From positions 45,156,001 to 45,220,000 of the forward strand of contig NC_057831.1 in NCBI RefSeq assembly GCF_910594005.1: a stretch of 64,000 nucleotides of DNA, given 5' to 3'. The notes below the pieces were generated by a model, which searched no databases, had not been told where the DNA came from, and saw only the letters and a list, made by a program, of their open reading frames with translations. The DNA comes from Cervus elaphus (taxonomy: Eukaryota; Chordata; Mammalia; Artiodactyla; Cervidae). Positions within the stretch are counted from its first letter, which is position 1. Each line of letters starts with the position of its first letter. Made by a program: the position numbers and the translations under genes. Positions 55,009-64,000 of the stretch are shown piece after piece.

Positions 55009-56879
55009 ATCATACTTATATTTTGTCTCTGACCACCCTAGGGGGTTTGGGGTATGTAAGCGTGTGTTCTGCAAGTGGACCCCAAAATAAAATTTCCCTT
55101 GGTTTACAGCATTATTAAACATTTTCCCCTCCCCATTAGCACGCACCATCAGTATATTGGTTTGAGATTCAGTGGTCTGGTGTGGACTACCAAATGCCTG
55201 GAATTTTAAGTGTTCCCCCTTTGTCCTTCTCCAATGTACTCCATGAGATCTAAATACATGTTTAAGTGGGGCAGAATAGTTTCTAGTCAGAGAAAACTGT
55301 GACAGATTTGAACACTTTGGGGAAGGGAGTGTAGAAAACAATATAATTTAGTGTAAACTTGAAACTTCCTCCCTTCTTTCTTTCTATCTTCTAAACTCTT
55401 CTTTCTAGAACTGTAGGACTTTATCTCGCAGCACTTTTTTTCCAGTTCCCACAGGATCATGTCAAAGTCCCCTTCTTCAGCGTGTCCTGGGAGAAGACCT
55501 CAGGGTTCCTGGGAGATGGGAGAGGGAGCCTAGCACCCAGGCTGAGGTCAGTCAGTAGAGGTTGATTTCCATCTCCGTACCTAATTCCTGTATCCTCTGC
55601 AGAAAGTTCTGCCAGGCTTCTTTTAACCCTTGCCATCTTCACCTGGGGCAACTCCTTTCCTTCCCTCCTGGGCCACTTGAGTCTTCTGTCACCATTTTGG
55701 ATCAGGTTCCAACTAGTATCCTTTGCCATCACCTCTTCTAACCTCAAGAAGCCCCTTGCAGCACAAAATCATCCCCTCCCCAGGGCGGTGGGGGCACCTC
55801 CTGGGAAGGTGCGTTGCCCTCCCTACCCTGGCTCCATCCATATACCAGTGGCCTGGGACAAACAGGCTGTCATCGTCAAACTTTGCTCTGGGAGTTTGAC
55901 TTTAATCCCCTGGCCTTGCCAGCTCCACCTTCTCCCTGCCTGCAAGGTTTGGTTTAGTTTTTAATCTGATTGCGAAGTGTTTGGCTTCTTGGGAGAGTCC
56001 GAGATCACAAGGATCACAAGCAGGATGTCCAGGAGAGATGACACGCCCACCCTGACCCTGACTCCAAGCTCCTGGTCCCCTCTCTCACCCCTGTTTAGCT
56101 GCTCTTCGTCTAAATTTCAAAGACACGGTGGATGATTCAGGAGTCGTTACTTATTATCCAATCCTTAGAGTTTTCTAGACTCCTCTCTTCTTTTCTCTCT
56201 CTGTCCCTGGCAGTATTTCGTCATGTGACCGATTGCCTGATGTTGGGAGGCTGTGTTGGGGATGGCTCACGGGCCCGCTCAGGCCCAGGTTCAAGCCCTT
56301 TCCTGGCTGGCCTGCTCTGTGACTTTGGAGAGATGCTCTCCAGACACCAGTGCCCTAAGAGGAGATGGAGAGTCACAGGCTTCAGAAGGCTGCTGAGGAT
56401 GAAATGAGCAGTGATCACTGCTTCATCCAGGACACTGTCACTGCTACTGATGTGGTTGATATTACTGTTGGTGAAATTGACCTTTCCTCTGGGAACAACT
56501 GAACTTCCCTCTAGAAGATTAGTAGACAGAGGGAGATACAGACTCTAAGCTTCAGAGGCCTCCCACGAGAATGGGCTTGGGACAGAAGCAAAGTTGCTGC
56601 TTGTTAGGAAAACATCTAAGCCCAGCCTACAGATATTTATTTACTATGCATTATCGTAAGGGATTTAATGTATTATCACAGTTCACAGTCACACATCTTT
56701 CTTTTCCCCTTGATACCTGGGGACCAGAACCTGCAGTTGTCTTTGGGTCAGTGACTCACTCCTGACCCTCCCTAAACTGTCAGTTTGGAGCAGATCAGAT
56801 ACTGGGAATCATGGTCTCTGGGATACAACACTGGACATGGAGTAAATGCCGCTCAGCTGGGCTAAGCCTGGTACAAACT
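55009..56879. other. No recognised gene
   Basis: About 1.9 kb without a firm repeat call. Overlapping frames of about 95 codons on both strands at 55457-55964 match nothing known to me. Confidence 0.5.
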
Positions 56880-57015
56880 TAATCTCATTTGGCTTTCACT
56901 GCAAACCTGTGAGGTGTTGCTGTGACTGTCACCATTTCATAAATGGGAACTTGAGACTTAGAGAGGTTAAGGACCTTGTCTGAGCCCACACAGCTTGTAA
57001 CAGGCTTGCACTGGC
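56880..57015 (-). mobile_element. MIR SINE
   Basis: aacctgtgaggtgttgctgt, then ttagagaggttaaggacctt and cacacagcttgtaacaggct. Confidence 0.85.
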
Positions 57016-57899
57016 AGCCCAGATGGAACCAAAGTCACAGCCCAGACCCTTGCTCAATATTGCTTCCTGTCCAGTCCTCAAGACGCCCCCAGCTTCATAC
57101 CTGCGTTCAGCTGGTCACGTTTTGCTCTCCTCACAGATCTAGGACTTGTACTACAACGTACCGAATGGAGAGTATCTTCGCGCTTTATCTTTTTACAAAA
57201 CACCTCCCAACGAAGTCCTGCCAGTTTGTACATTTTTACCCCTTTCGTGGAATTGCTTTCTCCTCTGGCCCATGTTCCTGATTCTGTCTGTCAGGGTCAT
57301 GATACCCACCTGTGAGGAAGAGACCCACAGTCTGGCCCCCAGGAACCTTACTGCTCTCACCCAGACTTGGAGAGCCCCCTCAGGTACACATCTATCTCCA
57401 TTATCAGCCCTCTGTCTTCAGCTCCCCCCCACATCCACAATCACTTCATGAAAAGGTGCTGGAGTGGTCTGGGGGGTGGGGCAGCCCTGTGTCTAGAAAG
57501 GGACCAAGAGAAAATACAAGGTCGACGCCCCCATTTTACAGATGAGGAAACACCCCCATTTTACAGGTTAGGAAAGGGTAGTTATGGTGACATGGGGTGG
57601 AGGGGGCTAAGCCTCACAAATGGGAGGAGAAGAAAGAGGGAAAATCACATGTGGGAGGAGAGGATTTGGAGGCAGGGTCCTGCCTCCAGCAGTGCCTCTC
57701 ACAGAGCCTTGGGGGGCCTGAGTTCATAGCAGCAGAGTTTTATAGACAGAAGTAGGCCTGGTGCCTGGCCAGGAAAGGCCTCATGGCTCTGGGGTCAAGG
57801 TTCTAAGAGAGGTGGCTGAGCTTGGGTCTGGGGCTGGAGAAGCAAGGAGAAGGTCAGATCACCTAACCCATCTTGCCCCGATCCTGCACAGGGCTGGAA
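57016..57899. other. No recognised gene; 25-bp tandem duplication
   Basis: cgcccccattttacagatga (57526-57545) begins a 25-base unit repeated with three changes at 57551-57575. The unit is a MIR 3'-core word. Confidence 0.6.
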
Positions 57900-58075
57900 C
57901 ACAGGGATCTCCCCTTTGGAACATCAGAAACCCTAGAGTGCTTGTTAAATCCAGATTTCAGGCATCTTCTCTGGAGACTGAGATTCAATTCTTTGGGGCC
58001 AAGGCATCTGCATTTTAATGAAAGCCCTGGAGGTTCTGAAGCAGAGATCCCCAGAAAGCATTTGGGGTGACTGGG
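57900..58075 (+). mobile_element. MER5A-type hAT element
   Basis: agagtgcttgttaaatccag, then aaggcatctgcattttaatg and ctggaggttctgaagcagag in MER5A order. Confidence 0.7.
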
Positions 58076-58083
58076 CATAGCTT

Positions 58084-58224
58084 CAGTCAGTTCAGTCGCT
58101 CAGTCGTGTCCGACTCTTTGCGACCCCATGGACTGCAGCACGCCAGGCCTCCCCGTCCATCGCCAGCTCCCAGAGTTTACTCAAACTCATGTCCATTCAG
58201 TCAGTGATGTCATCCAACCATCTT
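58084..58224 (-). mobile_element. Short BovB LINE 3' end
   Basis: cagtcagttcagtcgctcag, then catggactgcagcacgccag, to ccatccaaccatcttag. Confidence 0.92.
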
Positions 58225-58607
58225 AGAAAAACTTTAAACCTGCTCCTGGCTACCGGGGCCCCTAGACATGGGGCCAGTCATCAGCTACACTGGTCACTTC
58301 TGGCCCCCCTTGTCTTGCTGCTGAGCTCATCCATGGAGCCAGCCACTTGCCTCGATGGACGGTATGTTGGACGATGACACAGCATGGAGAAGGGCCAAGC
58401 TGGGGACTGTATCTGCCTGAGATGGGGTTCCAGCACTGATTCTTCCACTTACCTCCCTAAGCCTTACTGTCCTGGTCTATAAGATGGGTCCATGGTAGTT
58501 TTAGTTTAGAGGGTCATTGAGGAGATGCCATAGAGAAGTGTATGTGGATGTATCAGGCACTGTGCCTGACAAGCCTGACGAGGTGAAATCGGGGCTCTTG
58601 GTCATAT
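58225..58607. other. No recognised feature
   Basis: Unassigned sequence. Confidence 0.5.
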
Positions 58608-58790
58608 TAGATACTTCAGAGCCCTTGCCATGTGCCAGGCACCACCTCCAGTGCTTTACATGTATAAACGTGTTTAATCTTCACAGTCGCCCTGTGAGGC
58701 AGCTTCAGGGTTATGTTATGCTTGACTGTTCAGGAAATAGCACAGAGATGTGAAGCAGTTTGCCCAAGATCACACAGCCAAGACCGAGGC
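58608..58790 (-). mobile_element. MIR SINE
   Basis: ccttgccatgtgccaggcac, then gtttaatcttcacagtcgcc and gcccaagatcacacagccaa. Confidence 0.85.
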
Positions 58791-58958
58791 CATCTATCCC
58801 TAACGTTTGTGCTCCTTAATGGTATACTGTTCTGATGCTGGGGAGAGCCCTTTGCATTTACTTTAGGCCCCTGCCCCTAAATTGTGTTTTTGAAGCATTT
58901 GTAAGCCATTAACCCTTCCTTTCAAGTGAAATCTTTACGGAAATCTAATGTAAAAACA

Positions 58959-59153
58959 TGGCTCAGTTGGAAAAGAATCCACCTGCCGTGCAGGAAACCC
59001 AGGTTCAATATCTAGGTTGGGAAGATCCCCTGGGGAAGGAAATGGCAACCCACTCCAGTATTCTTGCCTGGAAAATCTCATGGACGGTGGAACCTGTTGG
59101 GCTATAGTTCACGGTGTTGCAAAGAGTCAGACACGACTTAGTGAATAACCACC
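58959..59153 (+). mobile_element. Bov-tA SINE
   Basis: tggctcagttggaaaagaat head, cttgcctggaaaatctcatg body, gtcagacacgacttagtgaa tail. Perfect 12-bp target duplication aatgtaaaaaca at 58947-58958 and 59154-59165. Confidence 0.95.
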
Positions 59154-59418
59154 AATGTAAAAACAGGTACATGTGGAGCAATTTTGGTTGAAGGGGCTGC
59201 TGAGGGTCACCCTCTGGTCCCCTCCTCTTCCCCTCCCCCCAGCAGTGGCAACCAATCCCAGAGGGCCTCCATAGGTTGCTGGGTAAAAATCAGAACAGAA
59301 TCATCACCTGGGAGACAACTACTTTGACCTTCCACTTAAGTTCTTAGAATTTGGGAAAGAAACCCATGATTTCTTCCTGATCTCAAAACTAGGAAGTTAT
59401 CTGTTCACCCTGGTGATG

Positions 59419-59840
59419 AATACACACACACACACACATATACATGCTCACAGTCATACACACATACACACACACAATCATATACACACTAACACAACCA
59501 TACACATACACAATCATATACACACAATCATACACACTCACACACAATCATACACACCCTAACACAATCATGGCACATATACACAATCATATGCACACAT
59601 ACAATCATATACACACTAACACAATCATACACATATACACAATCATATACACACACAATCATACACACTCACACACACTCACACACAATCATACACACAC
59701 ACACAATCATACACATATACACAATCATACACACACATACAATCATACACACATTCACACCCAATCATACACACACTGCTTTCTACCCACACACAAATGC
59801 ACACTCTCGTATGCACATTGACAAGCACACACACACTTAC
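59419..59840 (+). repeat. CA-rich degenerate minisatellite
   Basis: Opens with a pure (ac)n run, then about 400 bases of variants of acacaatcatacacac with tatacac and actcac interruptions. The 125-codon frame across it (His/Asn/Thr-rich) is a by-product of the repeat. Confidence 0.93.
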
Positions 59841-60804
59841 ACAGGAGCCTCACCTCTGCTTTCCCCCTCTCATTGCCCCATTTCCTGTATTGCACAAGAT
59901 TCTAACTGAGCAAGGGGAAGGAGGCGCCCCCAGCCGCCTTAATACACACCTGCCCCCAACAGCAAACTCAACTCAGAGCCAGACTCATTAGCATCCTGTC
60001 CCATCACACGCCTTTTCATCTCAGGAGCTCCGCAAACAAGCAGTCTCATTAACGCCCATTTTACAGATGGGGGAAACTTTCATCATCATAATGACATCTC
60101 AGGGAGAGTGGCCTTTCATCTGTGGATCACAAAGGACTCTTTCACATACTAATTAGGTCCCAGAGGAAGATTCACCCCTGTTCTTCCCACCCTGTAGTTC
60201 TGGAAAGAGGAGGCGGAGGAACCTCAGGATTAGGCTATAGCGATGCGGGGCCCATTTCCCAATTGAGGAAGATGACTGGCTGGGGGGGGAGTGTGCAGAT
60301 CAGTAACTGGACCATGGAACCCTCAGGGAAGGGAGGGAGGAATGGGGAAGCCTCGGAATGTGACTGGTAACAGTGATAAGCACCAGAGCTACTATGGTGA
60401 TACTTCTTCCTATGTGAGAAGCACAGTTCCGTTATAAACCACAGGGCTGTCGTTCCAGGGGGTAAGGTAGGGACAATTTTTAAGCATTTCCCAGCACACC
60501 AGTGCTTGCAAGACACTGAAAGTTTCTCAGCAGGTGAAGCATGATGCTCCAGGGCGATGGATCTTAAAGCCATGCATGAGATGGATTGAGAAGAGAGTGC
60601 TAGAAGAGGCTCGGGGCCATTGTCCAAGGGCTGGCTCAGGCCTGGGTTGACCCGGATAGGATCTATTTTAGAACTTGGCAATGGAAAGGAAGAGGGCTGT
60701 ATATAAGGCAACCTGGCAACTGGATGCTGGGAACATGGACAAGAAAGCAGCTGTTTGCCTTCACGGTTTTAATCTAGGTTTCCCAGAAGTCTGGAAAACA
60801 GATG
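59841..60804. other. No recognised gene
   Basis: A short MIR word (acgcccattttacagatggg) lies at 60053-60072. A 158-codon minus frame (60235-60711) has no recognisable domain. Confidence 0.5.
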
Positions 60805-61190
60805 CAGCTGATCACATTTTGGGAGAGTTTTAAAAATGCTTATGTTCAGGGCCCACCCCAGATTTTGACTCAGTAGGCCTGAAGTGGGGTCAAATATGCC
60901 CCCTATGTGATCCCAGAGAACAGCCAGAGCTGAAACTCACTGTTCTAAATTTTCACTGCTCAGGGTGTGGACCACACCCTCTAGCCTGGCATCAGCTGGA
61001 AACTTTCTAGAAGTGCATGTTCTCGAGCCCTGGCCCTTCAAGACCCACTGAATCCGGGTTTGCATCCTCAATACCTTTCAGACTTTAATCTGCTTGAGTG
61101 CTACCTGGGGACCTTGGTAAAACTCAGGTTCTCATTCTCATTTGATTCTTTTGAATGCTAACTCTGAGATCTGCTCCTGAGCCCAAAAGG
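60805..61190 (+). mobile_element. Cluster of MER5-type hAT fragments
   Basis: 60815-60950 contains ccaccccagattttgactca, then gtaggcctgaagtggggtc. 60970-61190 has further degraded MER5-like words (gagtgctacctggggacctt). Confidence 0.6.
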
Positions 61191-61324
61191 TTCTCAGCAT
61201 GACGACAACTGACTTTTCTAGCAACTTGGAGCTGATCAGGCACTTTCGGTGACTTTTACATTTTGCCTGACTCTTACCTTCATGCTACACTTTTGCAAAG
61301 CAGGCAGACGAGGCACCCTTAGCT

Positions 61325-61440
61325 CTGCTTTAGTGGTTCCATTTTACAAACTGGAGGCTGACGTTCAGAGCCATAAGATCACCTCTTGCTCAGGCCTTAC
61401 ATCTGGTGTGTAGCCAAGTTGGAAGTTGCAACTCCACTTC
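61325..61440 (-). mobile_element. MIR SINE fragment
   Basis: tccattttacaaactggagg, then atcacctcttgctcaggcct. Confidence 0.6.
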
Positions 61441-61577
61441 TGGCATCAGATACCAGACTCCACTGATGAGGGTAACCAGCCTCCTTGATCCTTTGCTAGT
61501 TGAATGGCAGATGACCACACTCAGTGAAGGCAGAAGATGATTAGCCTGTGACTTGTGTAAGGGGAGGGAAGGTTGTA

Positions 61578-61765
61578 GGTCAGTGTTTCTCAACCTTGGC
61601 TACACAATGGCATCTTCAAAGTGGGCCTTAGAAATACCCAAGCCTGTATCCCAACCTCAGTGATTCTGATTTTACTGATGTGGATGTGGTCTGTGCTTTG
61701 AGATATTTTTAAAGCCACCCCTGTGATTCTTACATGCAGCTGAGTTTGGGAACCTCTTTCTGTTT
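61578..61765 (+). mobile_element. MER5A-type hAT element
   Basis: cagtgtttctcaaccttggc, then aacctcagtgattctgattt, ctgtgattcttacatgcagc and gagtttgggaacctct. Both terminal regions are present. Confidence 0.85.
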
Positions 61766-61929
61766 CCCACATCACATGACCCAGTCCTGTCTTCTCAGTG
61801 GAAACAGCTTCTGACTGTTCAAACCTCTCCTCCAGGCCTCGAATCCATGTATTATCCCTGGGCAGCCTATTAGCAGAGAGGCCTGTTGGGAAAACATGCC
61901 CTTTTAGAATCCCAACCCACAACTTCATT

Positions 61930-62120
61930 GGAGATTGCCAGATTTAGTAAATGGAAATGCAGGATGCCTAGTAAAATGTGAATTGCAGAAAAACAGTGAG
62001 TCACTTTTTTAGCAGAAGTATGTCCAGTGCAGTATGTGGGACATACTTATACTTTAGATTTATTCATTGTTTATCTGAAATCCACGTTTAACTGAGTGTC
62101 CTGTATTTTGTCAGTCATTC
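61930..62120. mobile_element. Palindromic MITE-like element
   Basis: ccagatttagtaaatggaaa, then aggatgcctagtaaaatgtg on the left pair with tttaactgagtgtcctgtat, then tttgtca on the right. The centre is built on gtatgtcc and ggacatac. The right arm recurs at 39392-39488. Confidence 0.7.
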
Positions 62121-62654
62121 CAGATTCTCGTTCCTAGCAACCAGGTCTTCTAAAAGGAAGGCATTTGAGTTGAGCCTGTCTGGGCTGGATGGGGGCATCC
62201 AGTTTTGTCAGATGAGGCAGCTGAGAAGGATTGGTTTTCAGGTGCCTTTATTGAAACTGCCCCAGATGGACAGACACAACATCCTTCTTGTCTTTTTGGC
62301 CGCGGAGTCGGCTTTCCATGAATGTGTCCTATGTGAATGAGTAAACCAGTTTCTCCTCTCCCTGGCCCCAGGCCATGTACACCAGTGACGCAGCCCAGAG
62401 AGATGCTACGAGCTCAGAATTTGGACACGGAAAGATTTTTTTTCCTGGAACCAAGTAACATGAGCCAAACAGCTATATATAAAATTTGGTAGAAATGTCA
62501 TAGACTGCACATTCCAAGAAAGTTGGTTGTAGGGATCCTGACTTACATAGGCAGCTGGCATCATGCTGTAGGCCTACAACATGTGCTAATAAAAATAATT
62601 GTCAGGTGAGGTCAGGTGACAGGAATCTAAACTGCAATGGTATAAATCAGTATC
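62121..62654. other. No recognised feature
   Basis: Unassigned sequence. Confidence 0.5.
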
Positions 62655-63260
62655 AGTTGCCTGTTTATTCATTAATTCATTCAAAAAACATTTCTTGTCC
62701 ACTTACTATGTACCAGGCACTGGGCAAAGATGCATGCTGCACTGAAATTGCTCTTATTCTGTTGGGAGAGACAGATAGGTGGAGACAATTACAATTCAAC
62801 AAGAGGAACACTTTGATGAAGGTAAGTACAAGGTGCTATGAGGACCCTCGGAGGGACCTTGCCCTGAGGTGGGGGCAGGAAAGGGTCTCTAGAGGAAAAC
62901 CAGAAACATATATGTGAATTAGTGGGATGAAGAAGGTGGGAAGGACAGAGTACCCCAGGCAGCATATGCCAAAGCAGAGAGAAGGAAGAGACATGGAACA
63001 CTGTGGGATATAACTGGAGATGAGATTGGAGAGCCGAGCAGGGGCCACAGAGGACACCAGTATGCCTGAAGTTTGGAACAAAGGAAAATAATAGAAGGAT
63101 ATGAAGCTGGAGAAGGACATGAGCAAACTTGCTCTGGCCATAGTATGGAGGCTGAATGGAAAGGGACAAGCCTGGAGTCAGGGAGACCAAGTTGAAGGCT
63201 GGTACAGGCATACACAGGAGAGATGATGGTGGACCTGCTTAGGTGGAGACATAAGGGGTG
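62655..63260 (-). mobile_element. L2 LINE 3' region
   Basis: ttcattaattcattcaaaaa, then cttactatgtaccaggcact, gggagagacagataggtgga, agagtaccccaggcagcata and gagccgagcaggggccacag form the reversed L2 3' UTR in order. Overlapping minus-strand frames at 62789-63284 are read-through of this repeat. Confidence 0.65.
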
Positions 63261-63455
63261 GAGAGAAGTGGGTATGCCATACAAGATTTATGGAGGTCAG
63301 ATCTCCAGGATGTGGAGAGTCCATAGGATATGAGGGATGATGAAAGGGCAGTGTCTAGCACAGCTCCTGGGATAGGAGATGCATCTGGATGGGAGATCAA
63401 CCTGGCACTTGAGTTCAGGCTTAAAGACTGACTTCTTGACCATCCTTATAGGTGA

Positions 63456-63573
63456 TTCTTAGGCTCTTTGAACTGCATGCGGCTATAAGGGAGGGAAAAA
63501 CTATCGTCTATCTTTTCTTAGGTTCTTTGAACTGCATGCGGCTATAAGGGAGGGAAAAACTATCCTCCATCTT
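63456..63573. repeat. 59-bp tandem duplication
   Basis: Two adjacent 59-base units (63456-63514, 63515-63573) centred on actgcatgcggctataaggg differ at three positions. Confidence 0.95.
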
Positions 63574-63791
63574 TTTCAGTTCAGTTCCCAGGACCCTGAA
63601 AATTAAACTGACACAAGACAGATTAATAGAAGAAAAGCCATAAAAATGTAATTTGTTGTTACTATTTTGATTTTTACTTGTACACAAGGGTCTCAAAGAA
63701 AAAGAAGGCAGTTCAGCCTGAGTTTGTATACCAATTTAACAAAAAGTAACAATATGTAGAGAAGTGATAAGACTAATGAAAAGGGTTGGGA

Positions 63792-63825
63792 TTTCTAGGG
63801 GTGGTAACTTTCTAGGGGTGGAAAC
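63792..63825. repeat. 17-bp tandem duplication
   Basis: tttctaggggtggtaac followed directly by tttctaggggtggaaac. Confidence 0.9.
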
Positions 63826-64000
63826 ATATGGGTGAAACTAATGGGAGGTGTGTTCTTTCCAGTAAGGTTTGTGAATGCAGATTCAAGTCATACCATCTCC
63901 AGCAACGACTTATATCCTCTTCCTAGTACAGAAGAAGAAAGTAAAGACTTCACAAAGGGGAATTTATGCCTGCTGTTTTAGACAGAAAGGGGGAAGATAA

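Larger units (their letters stand above)
63261..64000. other. No recognised gene; local tandem duplications
   Basis: Apart from the duplications at 63456-63573 and 63792-63825 I see nothing assignable. Confidence 0.5.

Noticed and set aside
59444..59821. 125-codon His/Asn/Thr-rich open frame
   Set aside because: It is entirely the CA-rich minisatellite read in one frame.
59419..59840. CRISPR-like regular array
   Set aside because: Repeat units are short, degenerate and lack unique spacers; this is a eukaryotic minisatellite.
60235..60711. 158-codon minus-strand open frame
   Set aside because: No recognisable domain, no splice or codon-bias support, and the region is otherwise anonymous.
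62789..63284. Three overlapping minus-strand frames of 101-140 codons
   Set aside because: They lie over reversed L2 sequence and in different frames of the same strand, so they are compositional.

Overview
The window reads as ruminant (bovid-type) nuclear DNA, probably intergenic or deep intronic. The diagnostic signs are Bov-tA SINEs (tRNA-Glu head, BovB-type tail), BovB/RTE LINE ends with their (ACTGA)n termini, CHR-type cetartiodactyl SINEs and a full-length bovine-type L1. These lie over older mammalian MIR, L2, L1M, MaLR/MLT1, MER1/MER5 and mariner debris. The repeats cannot separate cattle from sheep, goat or buffalo. I found no host protein-coding exon I could defend. The only substantial intact reading frame is L1 ORF1.

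Layout. 1-1766: three BovB pieces, the first with an inverted 5' part. 1767-6290: mostly unrecognised sequence with an old L1 end, a MIR and a MaLR LTR split by a Bov-tA. 6516-14235: a complete L1 of about 7.4 kb with a 14-bp target-site duplication, inserted in an old L1M tail beside two SINE insertions that reuse the same target motif. ORF1 is open (308 codons). ORF2 is broken by two single-base indels of opposite sign. 14.2-29.7 kb: L2, MIR, CHR, Bov-tA and old L1M fragments, with a small tandem duplication at a CHR insertion. 29.7-38.6 kb: the densest LINE region, with four BovB copies, a 25-bp remnant of an L1 end, a retroposed U13 (SNORD13) copy and a mariner element containing a truncated L1. 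39-47.5 kb: MER1-in-MIR, Bov-tA-in-MIR, an old L1M with a Bov-tA, and a short rearrangement with interleaved inverted repeats. 47.5-64 kb: lower young-repeat content, a long L2 with a hAT insertion, a tail-only retroposition scar, a CA-rich minisatellite, MER5 elements and short tandem duplications.

There is no operon-like organisation. What works together here is retrotransposition: L1 is the likely source of enzyme for the poly(A)-tailed copies (truncated L1s, U13 copy, tail-only scar), and BovB for the Bov-tA SINEs that share its 3' end. I see no undescribed gene system. The most useful observations are the L1 ORF2 lesions, the reused insertion site, the U13 retrocopy, the extreme-truncation insertions and the interleaved inverted repeat.
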